A program made the translations under genes and the position numbers. Shown piece by piece: positions 1-7,044 of a stretch of DNA of 7,044 bases (positions are counted from its first letter, which is position 1; each line of letters starts with the position of its first letter). This stretch comes from Chloroflexota bacterium (lineage in GTDB: Bacteria > Chloroflexota > UBA6077): the NCBI GenBank assembly GCA_021845945.1, contig JAJZRD010000203.1, forward strand, positions 1-7,044, written 5' to 3'. The notes under the pieces were generated by a model. That model worked only from the letters and a program-made list of their open reading frames with translations, had not been told where the DNA came from and did not search any database.

Positions 1-1
1 G

Positions 2-100
2 GGCAAGTGCTGCTCCTGCGGTAACTTCAACGTCAACCGGGCGGTGGAGCTCCTGGAGAAGAACGCCCCTCTCTGGACGGCCGACTACCCTGTCTATTAA
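2..100 (+). CDS. C-terminal fragment of a cysteine-rich protein (possible Fe-S electron-transfer protein), cut by the window edge
   Basis: The only frame that is open from the left edge and stops cleanly before the next gene gives 32 residues ending in TAA at 98-100. They begin GKCCSCGNFNVNRAVELLE and finish in WTADYPVY. The CC-x-C cluster near the start of the visible part suggests a metal or iron-sulfur site, but no full family motif can be seen and I do not recognise the protein. It lies 73 bp upstream of a FAD/NAD(P)H oxidoreductase on the same strand. Inference: iron-sulfur proteins are often encoded next to such flavoproteins, so this may be its redox partner, for example in an aldehyde ferredoxin oxidoreductase or CO dehydrogenase type unit. 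That link is a guess. The frame and stop are fairly sure; the function is open. Confidence 0.55.
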   Translation, partial: GKCCSCGNFNVNRAVELLEKNAPLWTADYPVY

Positions 101-102
101 CC

Positions 103-161
103 AGCTATCAGTCTTCAGCTATCAGCAATGGGGCAGGGCCGATAGCTGATAGCTGATAGCT
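103..161. repeat. Heptamer-based inverted repeat (59-bp hairpin) upstream of the oxidoreductase
   Basis: The right arm, 141-161, is exactly three tandem copies of the heptamer GATAGCT. The left arm, 103-123, is its reverse complement apart from three adjacent mismatches (positions 112-114), so 18 of 21 bases pair around a 17-nt loop at 124-140. The left arm carries AGCTATCAG at 103-111 and AGCTATCAGC at 117-126. No T-run follows, so it is not a classical intrinsic terminator. The hairpin ends 2 bases before the ribosome binding site of the next gene. It could stabilise mRNA, modulate translation, or simply be a dispersed repeat. Confidence 0.85.
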
Positions 162-163
162 TT

Positions 164-170
164 GGAGGGG
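164..170 (+). promoter_or_regulatory. Ribosome binding site that sets the oxidoreductase start
   Basis: GGAGGGG sits just upstream of ATG 174, with 5 bases between the GGAGG core and the start codon. An in-frame TTG at 162 would place the start in front of this Shine-Dalgarno sequence and is rejected. The site directly follows the 103-161 hairpin. Confidence 0.85.
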
Positions 171-173
171 TAC

Positions 174-1415
174 ATGAAACATGTGATAGTGGGCAACGGG
201 CCGGCAGGCGTCGGCGCGGCCAGGACCCTCCGCCGGATAGCCCCACAGGACCAGGTAGCGCTGGTCGCGGAGGAGTCTCAGCCCTTCTACTCCAAGGTGC
301 TCACCTCCTACTTCGTCGGCGGCAAGGTGCCCTACGAGAATATGCTGCTGTCCAACGCCGAGGAGTTTCAGCGCGAGAGGATACAGCTGGTAACCGGGAA
401 GCAGGCGGTGAGCATCGAGAGGGCCACCAAGGAGCTACTGCTCTCCGGTGGCGGGAGGATCCAGTACGATCGGATGCTGCTGGCCACAGGAGCCGCGCCG
501 TTCTTGCCCCCCATCGAGGGGATCAAGCTGCCCGGGGTGTTCACCCTCTGGACCCACGACGACTCGGTGAAGCTGAAGGAGTGGATCCGCGAGGGTCAGA
601 AGGCAGTCGTCATCGGCGCGGGGCTGGTGGGCCTGAAGGCGGCCGAGGCCTTCCTGATGAAGGGAGCCTCCGTGACTGTGGTGGAGCTGCTGGACAGGGT
701 TCTCCCCCAGCTTCTCAGCCTGGACGATGCGGCCATGGTCCAGAAGGTCCTCGAGAAGAAGGGCCTCACCATCCGAACGGCTACCGGAGTGACCGAGATC
801 GCCGGCAAGGGGAAGGTCCAGCAGGTGACGCTGTCCGACGGTGCCCGCCTCGACTGCGACGTCGTCGTGGTGGCCACCGGCGTCCGGCCCAACCTGAGCT
901 TGGCCAAGTCCGCCGGAGTCGCTCTCGGGCGGGGCATCCTGGTGGACGAGTTCATGCAAACCAGCGTACCCGACCTGTACGCCGCCGGCGACGTCACCGA
1001 GGGATGGGACGCGGCCCGGGGCCGCAGGACGCCCAACCCCACCTGGGGGAACGCCTCGGAGCAGGGCCGGGTGGCGGCCTACAACATGGCGGGCTACCGG
1101 AAACCTTTCAACGGGGCCGTTACCCTCAACACCTTCACCTTCCTGGGCTTCTCCATGGCTGCGGTGGGGGTAACCCAACCCGATGGAGACTACCTGCGGG
1201 TGGAGAGCTACGGCAATCCCCATACCGGCGACTACCGGAAGCTGGTGATGCTGGGCGAGCGGCTGGTGGGCGCGGTGGCCATCGGCGACGTGCGGATGGC
1301 CGGAGTATGGCGGGGATTGATCGCTCGGAAGCGGGCCGACGCTCCTGCGGCGGAAGCGCTGCTGGCGGGCAAGGCCAACTTCGCCTGGTCCCACGGCTTC
1401 GCGCCGGGAAGCTAA
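174..1415 (+). CDS. FAD/NAD(P)H-dependent oxidoreductase (pyridine nucleotide-disulfide oxidoreductase fold, class without redox disulfide)
   Basis: The protein has 413 residues from ATG 174. Seen: an N-terminal FAD dinucleotide-binding motif G7-N-G9-P-A-G12, a central ATG motif at 104-106, and a second Rossmann motif for NAD(P)H, G148-A-G150-L-V-G153. A second ATG motif lies at 234-236, and the FAD-ribityl contact motif YAAGD ends at D273. About 140 residues follow as a C-terminal domain. The CxxxxC active-site disulfide of lipoamide or glutathione reductases is absent from the N-terminal region. This points to the NADH:rubredoxin/ferredoxin reductase-like or NirB N-terminal-like group, which moves electrons between NAD(P)H and a small redox protein. 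It is probably cytoplasmic, with no signal peptide or membrane segment. The upstream cysteine-rich fragment may be its partner. Cofactor class is firm; the physiological acceptor is unknown. Confidence 0.9.
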   Translation: MKHVIVGNGPAGVGAARTLRRIAPQDQVALVAEESQPFYSKVLTSYFVGGKVPYENMLLSNAEEFQRERIQLVTGKQAVSIERATKELLLSGGGRIQYDRMLLATGAAPFLPPIEGIKLPGVFTLWTHDDSVKLKEWIREGQKAVVIGAGLVGLKAAEAFLMKGASVTVVELLDRVLPQLLSLDDAAMVQKVLEKKGLTIRTATGVTEIAGKGKVQQVTLSDGARLDCDVVVVATGVRPNLSLAKSAGVALGRGILVDEFMQTSVPDLYAAGDVTEGWDAARGRRTPNPTWGNASEQGRVAAYNMAGYRKPFNGAVTLNTFTFLGFSMAAVGVTQPDGDYLRVESYGNPHTGDYRKLVMLGERLVGAVAIGDVRMAGVWRGLIARKRADAPAAEALLAGKANFAWSHGFAPGS

Positions 1416-1446
1416 GTAGGTAGGAGCCGTCTGATCTAGAAATGGC

Positions 1447-1520
1447 GTAGGGCGGGGTCTTGTGCCCCGCCGCTCACGGCTCGTGGTTGCCGGGCGGCGG
1501 GGGATAAACCCCCGCCCTAC
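1447..1520. repeat. 74-bp nested palindromic element (REP/MITE-like) between convergent genes
   Basis: The outer ends form a perfect 11-bp inverted repeat, GTAGGGCGGGG at 1447-1457 and CCCCGCCCTAC at 1510-1520. Inside are two independent hairpins. One pairs GGCGGGG (1451-1457) with CCCCGCC (1465-1471) around a 7-nt loop. The other pairs GGCGGGGG (1496-1503) with CCCCCGCC (1509-1516) around the loop ATAAA. No transposase and no clear flanking duplication is seen. It lies between the tail-to-tail oxidoreductase and response regulator genes, 6 bp from the latter's stop codon. It could halt transcription from both sides or protect 3' ends, although neither hairpin has a T-run. Its form is that of a dispersed repetitive extragenic palindrome. 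Confidence 0.8.
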
Positions 1521-1526
1521 ATCGGC

Positions 1527-2249
1527 CTAGCCCGCGGGCAGGTCCACGGATGGGCGGTGGGTGTCTTCCCCCAGATACAGCAGCTGATAGCGCCTCACCG
1601 GCCTTCCCACGGCGCCGTAACTCAGCTTCACCTCGGCCTGGCCCACCTCGGCCAGGTACTCCAGGTAGCGGCGGGCGGTCACCCGGGACGCTCCCACCTC
1701 CTCGGCCACCTCTTCGGCCGTCAGGAACTCCCTACGGCGCTCCAGAAGGTCCGTTATCGCCTCCAAGGTTAGATGGTCCAGCCCCTTCGGCAGCTCGTCC
1801 TGCTGGGGGGCCACCAGCAGTCTTCGAAGGCGATCCACCTCGGCCTGGCTCAAGGTCGAGTCCCCCTCGAGGGAGGCGCGCCACCGGCGATAGGCCTGCA
1901 AAGCGGCGGCGAAGCGCTCGAACTTGAAGGGCTTCACGATGTAGCCGACGGCTCCGTTGCGCACCAGCTCCTTGACCACGGAGCTGCTCCTCGCGGCCGT
2001 GACCGGTATCACGTCGACGTCCCCCTCCAGGCGGCGGATCTCCTTCAGCACCTGAACCCCGTCGCCATCGGGCATGTAGACGTCCAGCAGCACCAGATCG
2101 GGCTTCAACTGCTGCACGGCTTCCACCGCGGCCGCAGCCGATCGGACAACGCCCACTACCTGGAAGCCCTCCACCCGCTCGGCGAACTCCCGATTGATGT
2201 CGCCGACCACGGGATCGTCCTCCACCACCAGCACTCGCAATGTCCGCAT
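1527..2249 (-). CDS. Response regulator of the CitB/DcuR/DpiA type
   Basis: The protein has 240 residues from ATG 2249; GAGG at 2255-2258 lies 5 bases upstream. An in-frame ATG at 2288 would add 13 residues not typical of receiver domains. The receiver domain covers about 1-122: acidic pocket E10-D11-D12, phosphoacceptor D56 in LLDVYMP, T84, and K106 in KPF. A linker leads to a helix-turn-helix region at about 175-205 (FLTAEEVAEEVGASRVTARRYLEYL), followed by a basic wing-like end. This layout and length match the family that acts with CitA/DcuS sensor kinases to switch on genes for citrate or C4-dicarboxylate uptake and use. The kinase gene is 93 bp upstream on the same strand, so both are likely one operon. 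Target genes are not in the window. Confidence 0.92.
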   Translation of the reverse strand: MRTLRVLVVEDDPVVGDINREFAERVEGFQVVGVVRSAAAAVEAVQQLKPDLVLLDVYMPDGDGVQVLKEIRRLEGDVDVIPVTAARSSSVVKELVRNGAVGYIVKPFKFERFAAALQAYRRWRASLEGDSTLSQAEVDRLRRLLVAPQQDELPKGLDHLTLEAITDLLERRREFLTAEEVAEEVGASRVTARRYLEYLAEVGQAEVKLSYGAVGRPVRRYQLLYLGEDTHRPSVDLPAG

Positions 2250-2342
2250 GACCACCTCACTTACCCGGGGGCAGACGCCCACCGGCATACTGATCGCGGG
2301 TCACAGGAAAGGCTGGAGAGGCCGAGGGTCCGCTACTGCATC

Positions 2343-4070
2343 TCAAGAACCCCGAACCCGGAACCCGGGGTGACCATCGGAGCCGTTGACCGGAGGCTCG
2401 ACCTCGAGCTCGCCGCAGGCCGGCCCCTTGGCGGGAGCGCCACCACCCCTGGGGAGATGGACGGTGAACCGGCTCCCCTCCCCCGCCCGGCTGTCCACCT
2501 CCACGCTGCCGCCGGCCCTGGACAGCTCGTGGATCACCAGGGAGAGGCCTATTCCCTTGCTGGCGGGTTTCGTGGTGAAGCCTCGCTCGAAGAGACGTTC
2601 CCGGTTCTCCTCCTCGATCCCCACCCCTGTGTCCTCCACCTCGATCAGCAGCTCTCTATCGTCGGCATAGAGGGACACCCACACGTTTCGCCTGTCCTCC
2701 GGCAGGGAGCCCACCGCATCGAAGGCGTTCTCCACCAGGTTCCCCACCACCGTCACCAGATCCGCGCGACTCGTTCGGTCGTGGTGAACGGGCACGTCGC
2801 TGTCGGGGTCCAGGTTCAGGTTGATGCCGCGCTCGTTGGCCGCGCTGATCTTCCCCAACACCAGGCCGGCCAGGGAGGGCTCCCGGATCCGCCGGGTCAC
2901 GAAGCCCACCATCTCCTCGTGGGTGCGGGTCGCGCTGGCGATGTACTCCAGGGCATCCTCGTGCCTGCCCAGCTGCAGCAGACCCGATACCGTATGGAGC
3001 CGGTTGACGAACTCGTGCGCCTGGGCCCGCAACGCCTCGGCCAGCTGGGTAACCCCGGTCAGCTCGGCCGCCAGATCCCGCATCTCGCTCATGTCTCGGA
3101 AGGTGGCCACCGCCCCCGCGACCTTCCCGTCGACCACTATCGGCACCCGGTTGGTCAGGATCACCCGCCCCTGCAGCACCTGCTCCTGGTCGAACTCGGG
3201 CTGCCCGGTGGCCACTATCTCCGGGAGCCTGGAGTTGGGCAGCACCTCCGTCACCGGCTTGCCGATCACCTCCTGCCCCACCCCTGTCAGCCGCTCGGCC
3301 TCCGTATTCAGCAGGGTGATGCGGCTCTTCTTGTCGACGGCCGCGACGCCCTCTCGGATGCCCTGGAGGATCGCCACCCGCTCCTCCAACATCGCCCCGA
3401 TCTGGGCCGGTTCCAGCCCGAAGATGCTGGTCTTGATATTGTAGGCCACCGCGGCCGCCCCCAGGGCGCCCACACCCAGGCCGAAGAGGGACAACCCCGC
3501 CAACTCCATCAGCAATCGCCTCACCTGCTCGGTCAAGCTGGTCATCCAGACTCCAGCCACGACGACCCCTACCTGTTTCCCTGCGTCGCTGTAGACGGGA
3601 ACAAAGGCTCGGAGGGATGGGCCGGAGATGCCCGTGGCGTGGGAGACGTACTCCTCCCCCTTAAGGGCAGCTCCCTCGTCGCCACCGGTGAAGTGCTGCC
3701 CCAGCAAATCCGGGTTGGGATGGGCGTACCGGATCGTCTCCATGTTGAAGATTACGATCAGATCCAGGCCGGTTTGCGCCATCCACTGCTGCGCCAGTGG
3801 CTGCAGCACCTCCTCGGGATGCTCCCGCCGGAAGGCCGCCCGCAGCTCCGGCCGCGCTGCCAGGAGGCGAGCTACGCCGATCACCCGTTGGCCCGCCAGG
3901 TCGTCCATCTGTCGGGTGAGCGCCTGGCTGGCGAAGTAGCCGGCCACCACCCCGGCGAAGAGGAGGACGATGACCACCAGGGCCGTGAGCTTCCACTGCA
4001 GGGGCAGCGAGGGGATGGTACGGCTCATCCCGGCGAACGCTGTTTTCTTGCTGGAAGGGCTGGAATCCAC
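2343..4070 (-). CDS. Membrane sensor histidine kinase of the CitA/DcuS type
   Basis: The protein has 575 residues from GTG 4070, with AGGGAG at 4076-4081 five bases upstream; an in-frame ATG at 4028 has no such site. Two membrane helices (about 28-50 and 187-211) enclose an extracytoplasmic PAS/Cache-like sensor. In it, R114-Y-A-H117 and R154-A-F156 align with the ligand-binding RYxH and RxF residues of DcuS, so citrate or a C4-dicarboxylate is a plausible ligand. A cytoplasmic PAS domain covers about 225-335. The phosphoacceptor is H352 in AHEFVNRLHT. The ATPase has an N box (NLVENAFDAV, 444-453), a G1 box (DTGVGI, 480-485), GFTTK (497-501) and a G2 box (KGIGLSLV, 505-512). A tail of about 35 low-complexity residues follows the ATPase and ends in repeat DNA. 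The partner is the regulator encoded downstream. Confidence 0.94.
   Translation of the reverse strand: MDSSPSSKKTAFAGMSRTIPSLPLQWKLTALVVIVLLFAGVVAGYFASQALTRQMDDLAGQRVIGVARLLAARPELRAAFRREHPEEVLQPLAQQWMAQTGLDLIVIFNMETIRYAHPNPDLLGQHFTGGDEGAALKGEEYVSHATGISGPSLRAFVPVYSDAGKQVGVVVAGVWMTSLTEQVRRLLMELAGLSLFGLGVGALGAAAVAYNIKTSIFGLEPAQIGAMLEERVAILQGIREGVAAVDKKSRITLLNTEAERLTGVGQEVIGKPVTEVLPNSRLPEIVATGQPEFDQEQVLQGRVILTNRVPIVVDGKVAGAVATFRDMSEMRDLAAELTGVTQLAEALRAQAHEFVNRLHTVSGLLQLGRHEDALEYIASATRTHEEMVGFVTRRIREPSLAGLVLGKISAANERGINLNLDPDSDVPVHHDRTSRADLVTVVGNLVENAFDAVGSLPEDRRNVWVSLYADDRELLIEVEDTGVGIEEENRERLFERGFTTKPASKGIGLSLVIHELSRAGGSVEVDSRAGEGSRFTVHLPRGGGAPAKGPACGELEVEPPVNGSDGHPGFRVRGS
2347..2367. repeat. 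Three tandem GAACCC(C/G) heptamers inside the 3' end of the kinase gene
   Basis: GAACCCC, GAACCCG and GAACCCG follow each other directly at 2347-2367, then GGG. Read on the minus strand they encode the final residues of the sensor kinase just before its stop codon at 2343-2345. Short heptamer arrays are more usual in spacers, so the gene end may have drifted into, or been extended by, repeat DNA. Confidence 0.75.
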
Positions 4071-4100
4071 GCCTTCTCCCTGCGGCTCTCGTGTGGCGGG

Positions 4101-4124
4101 AGTTTACCGTCAGCCCGGTAAACT
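4101..4124. promoter_or_regulatory. 9+9 bp inverted repeat overlapping the kinase promoter (operator candidate)
   Basis: AGTTTACCG (4101-4109) and CGGTAAACT (4116-4124) are perfect reverse complements around a 6-bp centre. The palindrome exactly fills the interval from the first base of the -10 to the last base of the -35. That position suits an operator for a dimeric regulator, possibly the system's own response regulator or another repressor. It could also fold as a hairpin, but it lies almost wholly upstream of the predicted transcript. Confidence 0.6.
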
Positions 4125-4129
4125 GTCAA
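4101..4129 (-). promoter_or_regulatory. Sigma70-type promoter of the sensor kinase/response regulator operon
   Basis: On the minus strand a perfect -35 TTGACA (4129 to 4124) and a -10 TAAACT (4106 to 4101, 4 of 6) are separated by 17 bases. Transcription would begin near 4094, about 24 bases before the GTG start at 4070. CAGTTT occurs twice around the -35 in direct orientation, 8 bp apart, which may be a further protein contact. Confidence 0.65.
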
Positions 4130-4134
4130 ACTGC

Positions 4135-4151
4135 GTAGGGGTTTCCCCTAC
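4135..4151. repeat. Short perfect hairpin GTAGGGG-TTT-CCCCTAC
   Basis: Seven base pairs close over a 3-nt loop. It sits between the kinase promoter and the first DnaA-box-like sequence. Its ends, GTAGGG and CCCTAC, are the same as those of the 74-bp element at 1447-1520, so it could be a reduced relative of that repeat; it could also be an independent protein site. It has no T-run on either strand. Confidence 0.6.
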
Positions 4152-4153
4152 CA

Positions 4154-4217
4154 TTATCCCCACGAATTGTGGAAAACCAGCTGTTTCCTGTGGATATCCC
4201 CGCCTCATTGTGGATAA
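4154..4217. promoter_or_regulatory. Cluster of four DnaA-box-like 9-mers
   Basis: Against the consensus TTATCCACA (reverse TGTGGATAA) the sites are: TTATCCCCA at 4154-4162 (one mismatch, forward), TGTGGAAAA at 4168-4176 (one mismatch, reverse), TGTGGATAT at 4189-4197 (one mismatch, reverse) and TGTGGATAA at 4209-4217 (perfect, reverse). The first two form an inverted pair. The three reverse sites start 21 and 20 bp apart, close to two helical turns, so they face the same side of the DNA. DnaA, the replication initiator, binds such boxes at origins, at titration sites and in promoters. The gap separates divergent genes, as origins often do, but no dnaA, dnaN or gyrB lies nearby and no strongly AT-rich unwinding stretch is evident. 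Confidence 0.55.
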
Positions 4218-4309
4218 ACCGCCCAGTTGTACACACTCTTTGCCGCTCGCAACCGGAGCTGCGAGGAGCATTCTCCATGGGTGCCGGAGCCACACACTCC
4301 CTATCCACT

Positions 4310-4337
4310 CCCCCTCCCACGGACTCCCACAGCCCCC
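4310..4337 (-). other. G-quadruplex-type motif on the minus strand
   Basis: On the plus strand four C-runs (4310-4314, 4316-4318, 4326-4328, 4333-4337) are separated by 1, 7 and 4 bases. The minus strand therefore matches the pattern of four G-runs of at least three with loops of at most seven. Further G-runs lie just outside. Such motifs arise by chance in GC-rich DNA, so function is uncertain. Confidence 0.45.
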
Positions 4338-4409
4338 AGGCGCGCTATCCCCAAATCCCCAGGCACTACTACGGTTACTGTACGAATCCTGATGAGAAGG
4401 CACATTGTG

Positions 4410-6356
<1,947 letters not shown>

Positions 6357-6359
6357 CTC

Positions 6360-7044
6360 TCATGCGGCGCCCCGCAGGAAGAACATCCCCAGCACCAACG
6401 CCCCCAGCGCCAGCCGGTACCCGACGAAGAGGTCCAGGCTGCGCTTTTGCAGGTAACCCAGCAGGAAGCGGATCGCCAGGTAGCCGACGGCTGCCGCCGC
6501 CGCTATCCCCGCCAGGAAGGGAACCTGCTCGCCGGCGGGGAATCCCCCGCGGAAGAGGCCCAGCATCTTGTAGAGGAAGGCTCCGCCAACTATCGGGCCC
6601 GACAGCAGGAAGGAGAAGCGGGCCGCATCGGCCCGGTTCATCTGGAGCAGCAGTGCCGCCGTGATGGTGACGCCGGACCGGGAGGTCCCGGGGGCCAGGG
6701 CGAGCGCCTGGGCGAGGCCGATGATCACGGCATCGCGGAGGGTCAGGTTGGACAGGGAGCGGCGGTGGCTGGAGAGGTGATCGGCCGCCAGCATGATCAG
6801 TCCCATAACCACCAGGAGGCTAGCCACCACCCAGGGGGTCCGCAGCAACTCCTCGATCCTCTGCTCGAAGAGCACGCCTGCCACTGCGCCTGGAATGCAG
6901 GCCACCACGATGTACCACGCCAGCTGCCGATGGTAGTCTCCTCGGAGGCTGCGATCCCTGAGACTGGCGAAGAAGGCGCCCGCCAGGGCCTTCCAGTCCT
7001 GCCAGAAGTAGATGATTATGGCCAGCGCCGTGCCGCCGTGGAGC
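6360..7044 (-). CDS. uppP: Undecaprenyl-diphosphatase (UppP/BacA family), N-terminus outside the window
   Basis: The gene enters from the right edge; 227 residues up to TGA at 6360-6362 are visible, so about 40 N-terminal residues are missing compared with the usual 265-280. The frame is open to 7043 and the visible part begins LHGGTALAIIIYFWQDWK, a conserved stretch following the first catalytic motif of the family. The second motif, PGTSRSG, is present in LALAPGTSRSGVT and carries the catalytic/phosphate-binding arginine. Several hydrophobic helices alternate with short loops, as in this integral membrane enzyme. It removes a phosphate from undecaprenyl diphosphate to recycle the lipid carrier for peptidoglycan and gives some bacitracin tolerance. 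Its E/QxxxE motif cannot be checked here. The GTG at 6908 is internal, not the start. Its stop lies 3 bp from that of nadD. Confidence 0.95.
   Translation of the reverse strand, partial: LHGGTALAIIIYFWQDWKALAGAFFASLRDRSLRGDYHRQLAWYIVVACIPGAVAGVLFEQRIEELLRTPWVVASLLVVMGLIMLAADHLSSHRRSLSNLTLRDAVIIGLAQALALAPGTSRSGVTITAALLLQMNRADAARFSFLLSGPIVGGAFLYKMLGLFRGGFPAGEQVPFLAGIAAAAAVGYLAIRFLLGYLQKRSLDLFVGYRLALGALVLGMFFLRGAA

Noticed and set aside
435..1394. A 319-codon minus-strand frame opposite the oxidoreductase
   Set aside because: No domain motif, no ribosome binding site noted, and it mirrors a well-supported gene.
1451..1516. Rho-independent terminators at the two GC hairpins
   Set aside because: Neither stem is followed by a T-run on either strand, so only termination by the whole palindromic element can be suggested.
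2250..2342. A separate promoter or small gene between kinase and regulator
   Set aside because: No convincing -35/-10 pair or open frame with a start site is seen in the 93-bp gap; only the regulator's ribosome binding site stands out.
1773..4121. A 782-codon open frame on the plus strand across the response regulator and sensor kinase genes
   Set aside because: It is antisense to two genes with clear domain signatures, has no recognisable motif, and its composition (rich in H, Q, G, L, P) is what reverse-strand reading of GC-biased codons gives.
4227..4235. TTGTACACA as a fifth DnaA box
   Set aside because: It has two mismatches to the consensus, including at position 3, and breaks the spacing of the other sites.

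Overview
The window comes from a high-GC bacterium (roughly two thirds G+C by eye) that uses GTG and TTG starts behind strong GGAGG-type ribosome binding sites. The gene set is bacterial: Obg GTPase, NadD, an UppP-type undecaprenyl-diphosphatase and a CitA/DcuS-type two-component system. The phylum cannot be fixed. The direct obg-nadD pair, the dispersed palindromic repeats and an anaerobe-type FAD/NAD oxidoreductase would fit a Chloroflexota-like or deep-branching Gram-positive organism, but this is a low-confidence guess.

Layout, left to right. Positions 2-100 (+) are the last codons of a cysteine-rich protein that cannot be named. A 59-bp hairpin built from a heptamer repeat follows, then a FAD/NAD(P)H pyridine nucleotide-disulfide-type oxidoreductase (174-1415, +), probably co-transcribed with the cut gene as an electron-transfer unit. 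A 74-bp nested palindromic element (1447-1520) separates it from a convergent two-component operon read on the minus strand: sensor kinase (4070 to 2343), then response regulator (2249 to 1527). The kinase keeps the dicarboxylate/citrate-binding residue pattern of DcuS/CitA, but no transporter or metabolic target gene lies in the window.

The 418-bp divergent gap 4071-4488 is the most information-rich non-coding part. It holds a sigma70-type promoter for the kinase operon whose -35/-10 span coincides with a 9+9 bp inverted repeat. Next come a 7-bp hairpin and a cluster of four DnaA-box-like 9-mers (one perfect TGTGGATAA), three of them in the same orientation at 20-21 bp spacing. A G-quadruplex-type motif on the minus strand and a sigma70-type promoter for obg complete it. 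The cluster could be an origin, a DnaA-titration site or a DnaA-responsive control region; the sequence alone does not decide.

To the right, obg (TTG start, 4489-5757) and nadD (GTG start, 5754-6356) overlap by 4 bp and form a housekeeping operon for ribosome assembly/growth control and NAD synthesis. It meets a convergent uppP (6360 to beyond 7044, minus strand) with only 3 bp between the two stop codons. uppP runs off the right edge and lacks its N-terminus here. No tRNA, rRNA, CRISPR array or complete insertion sequence was seen.
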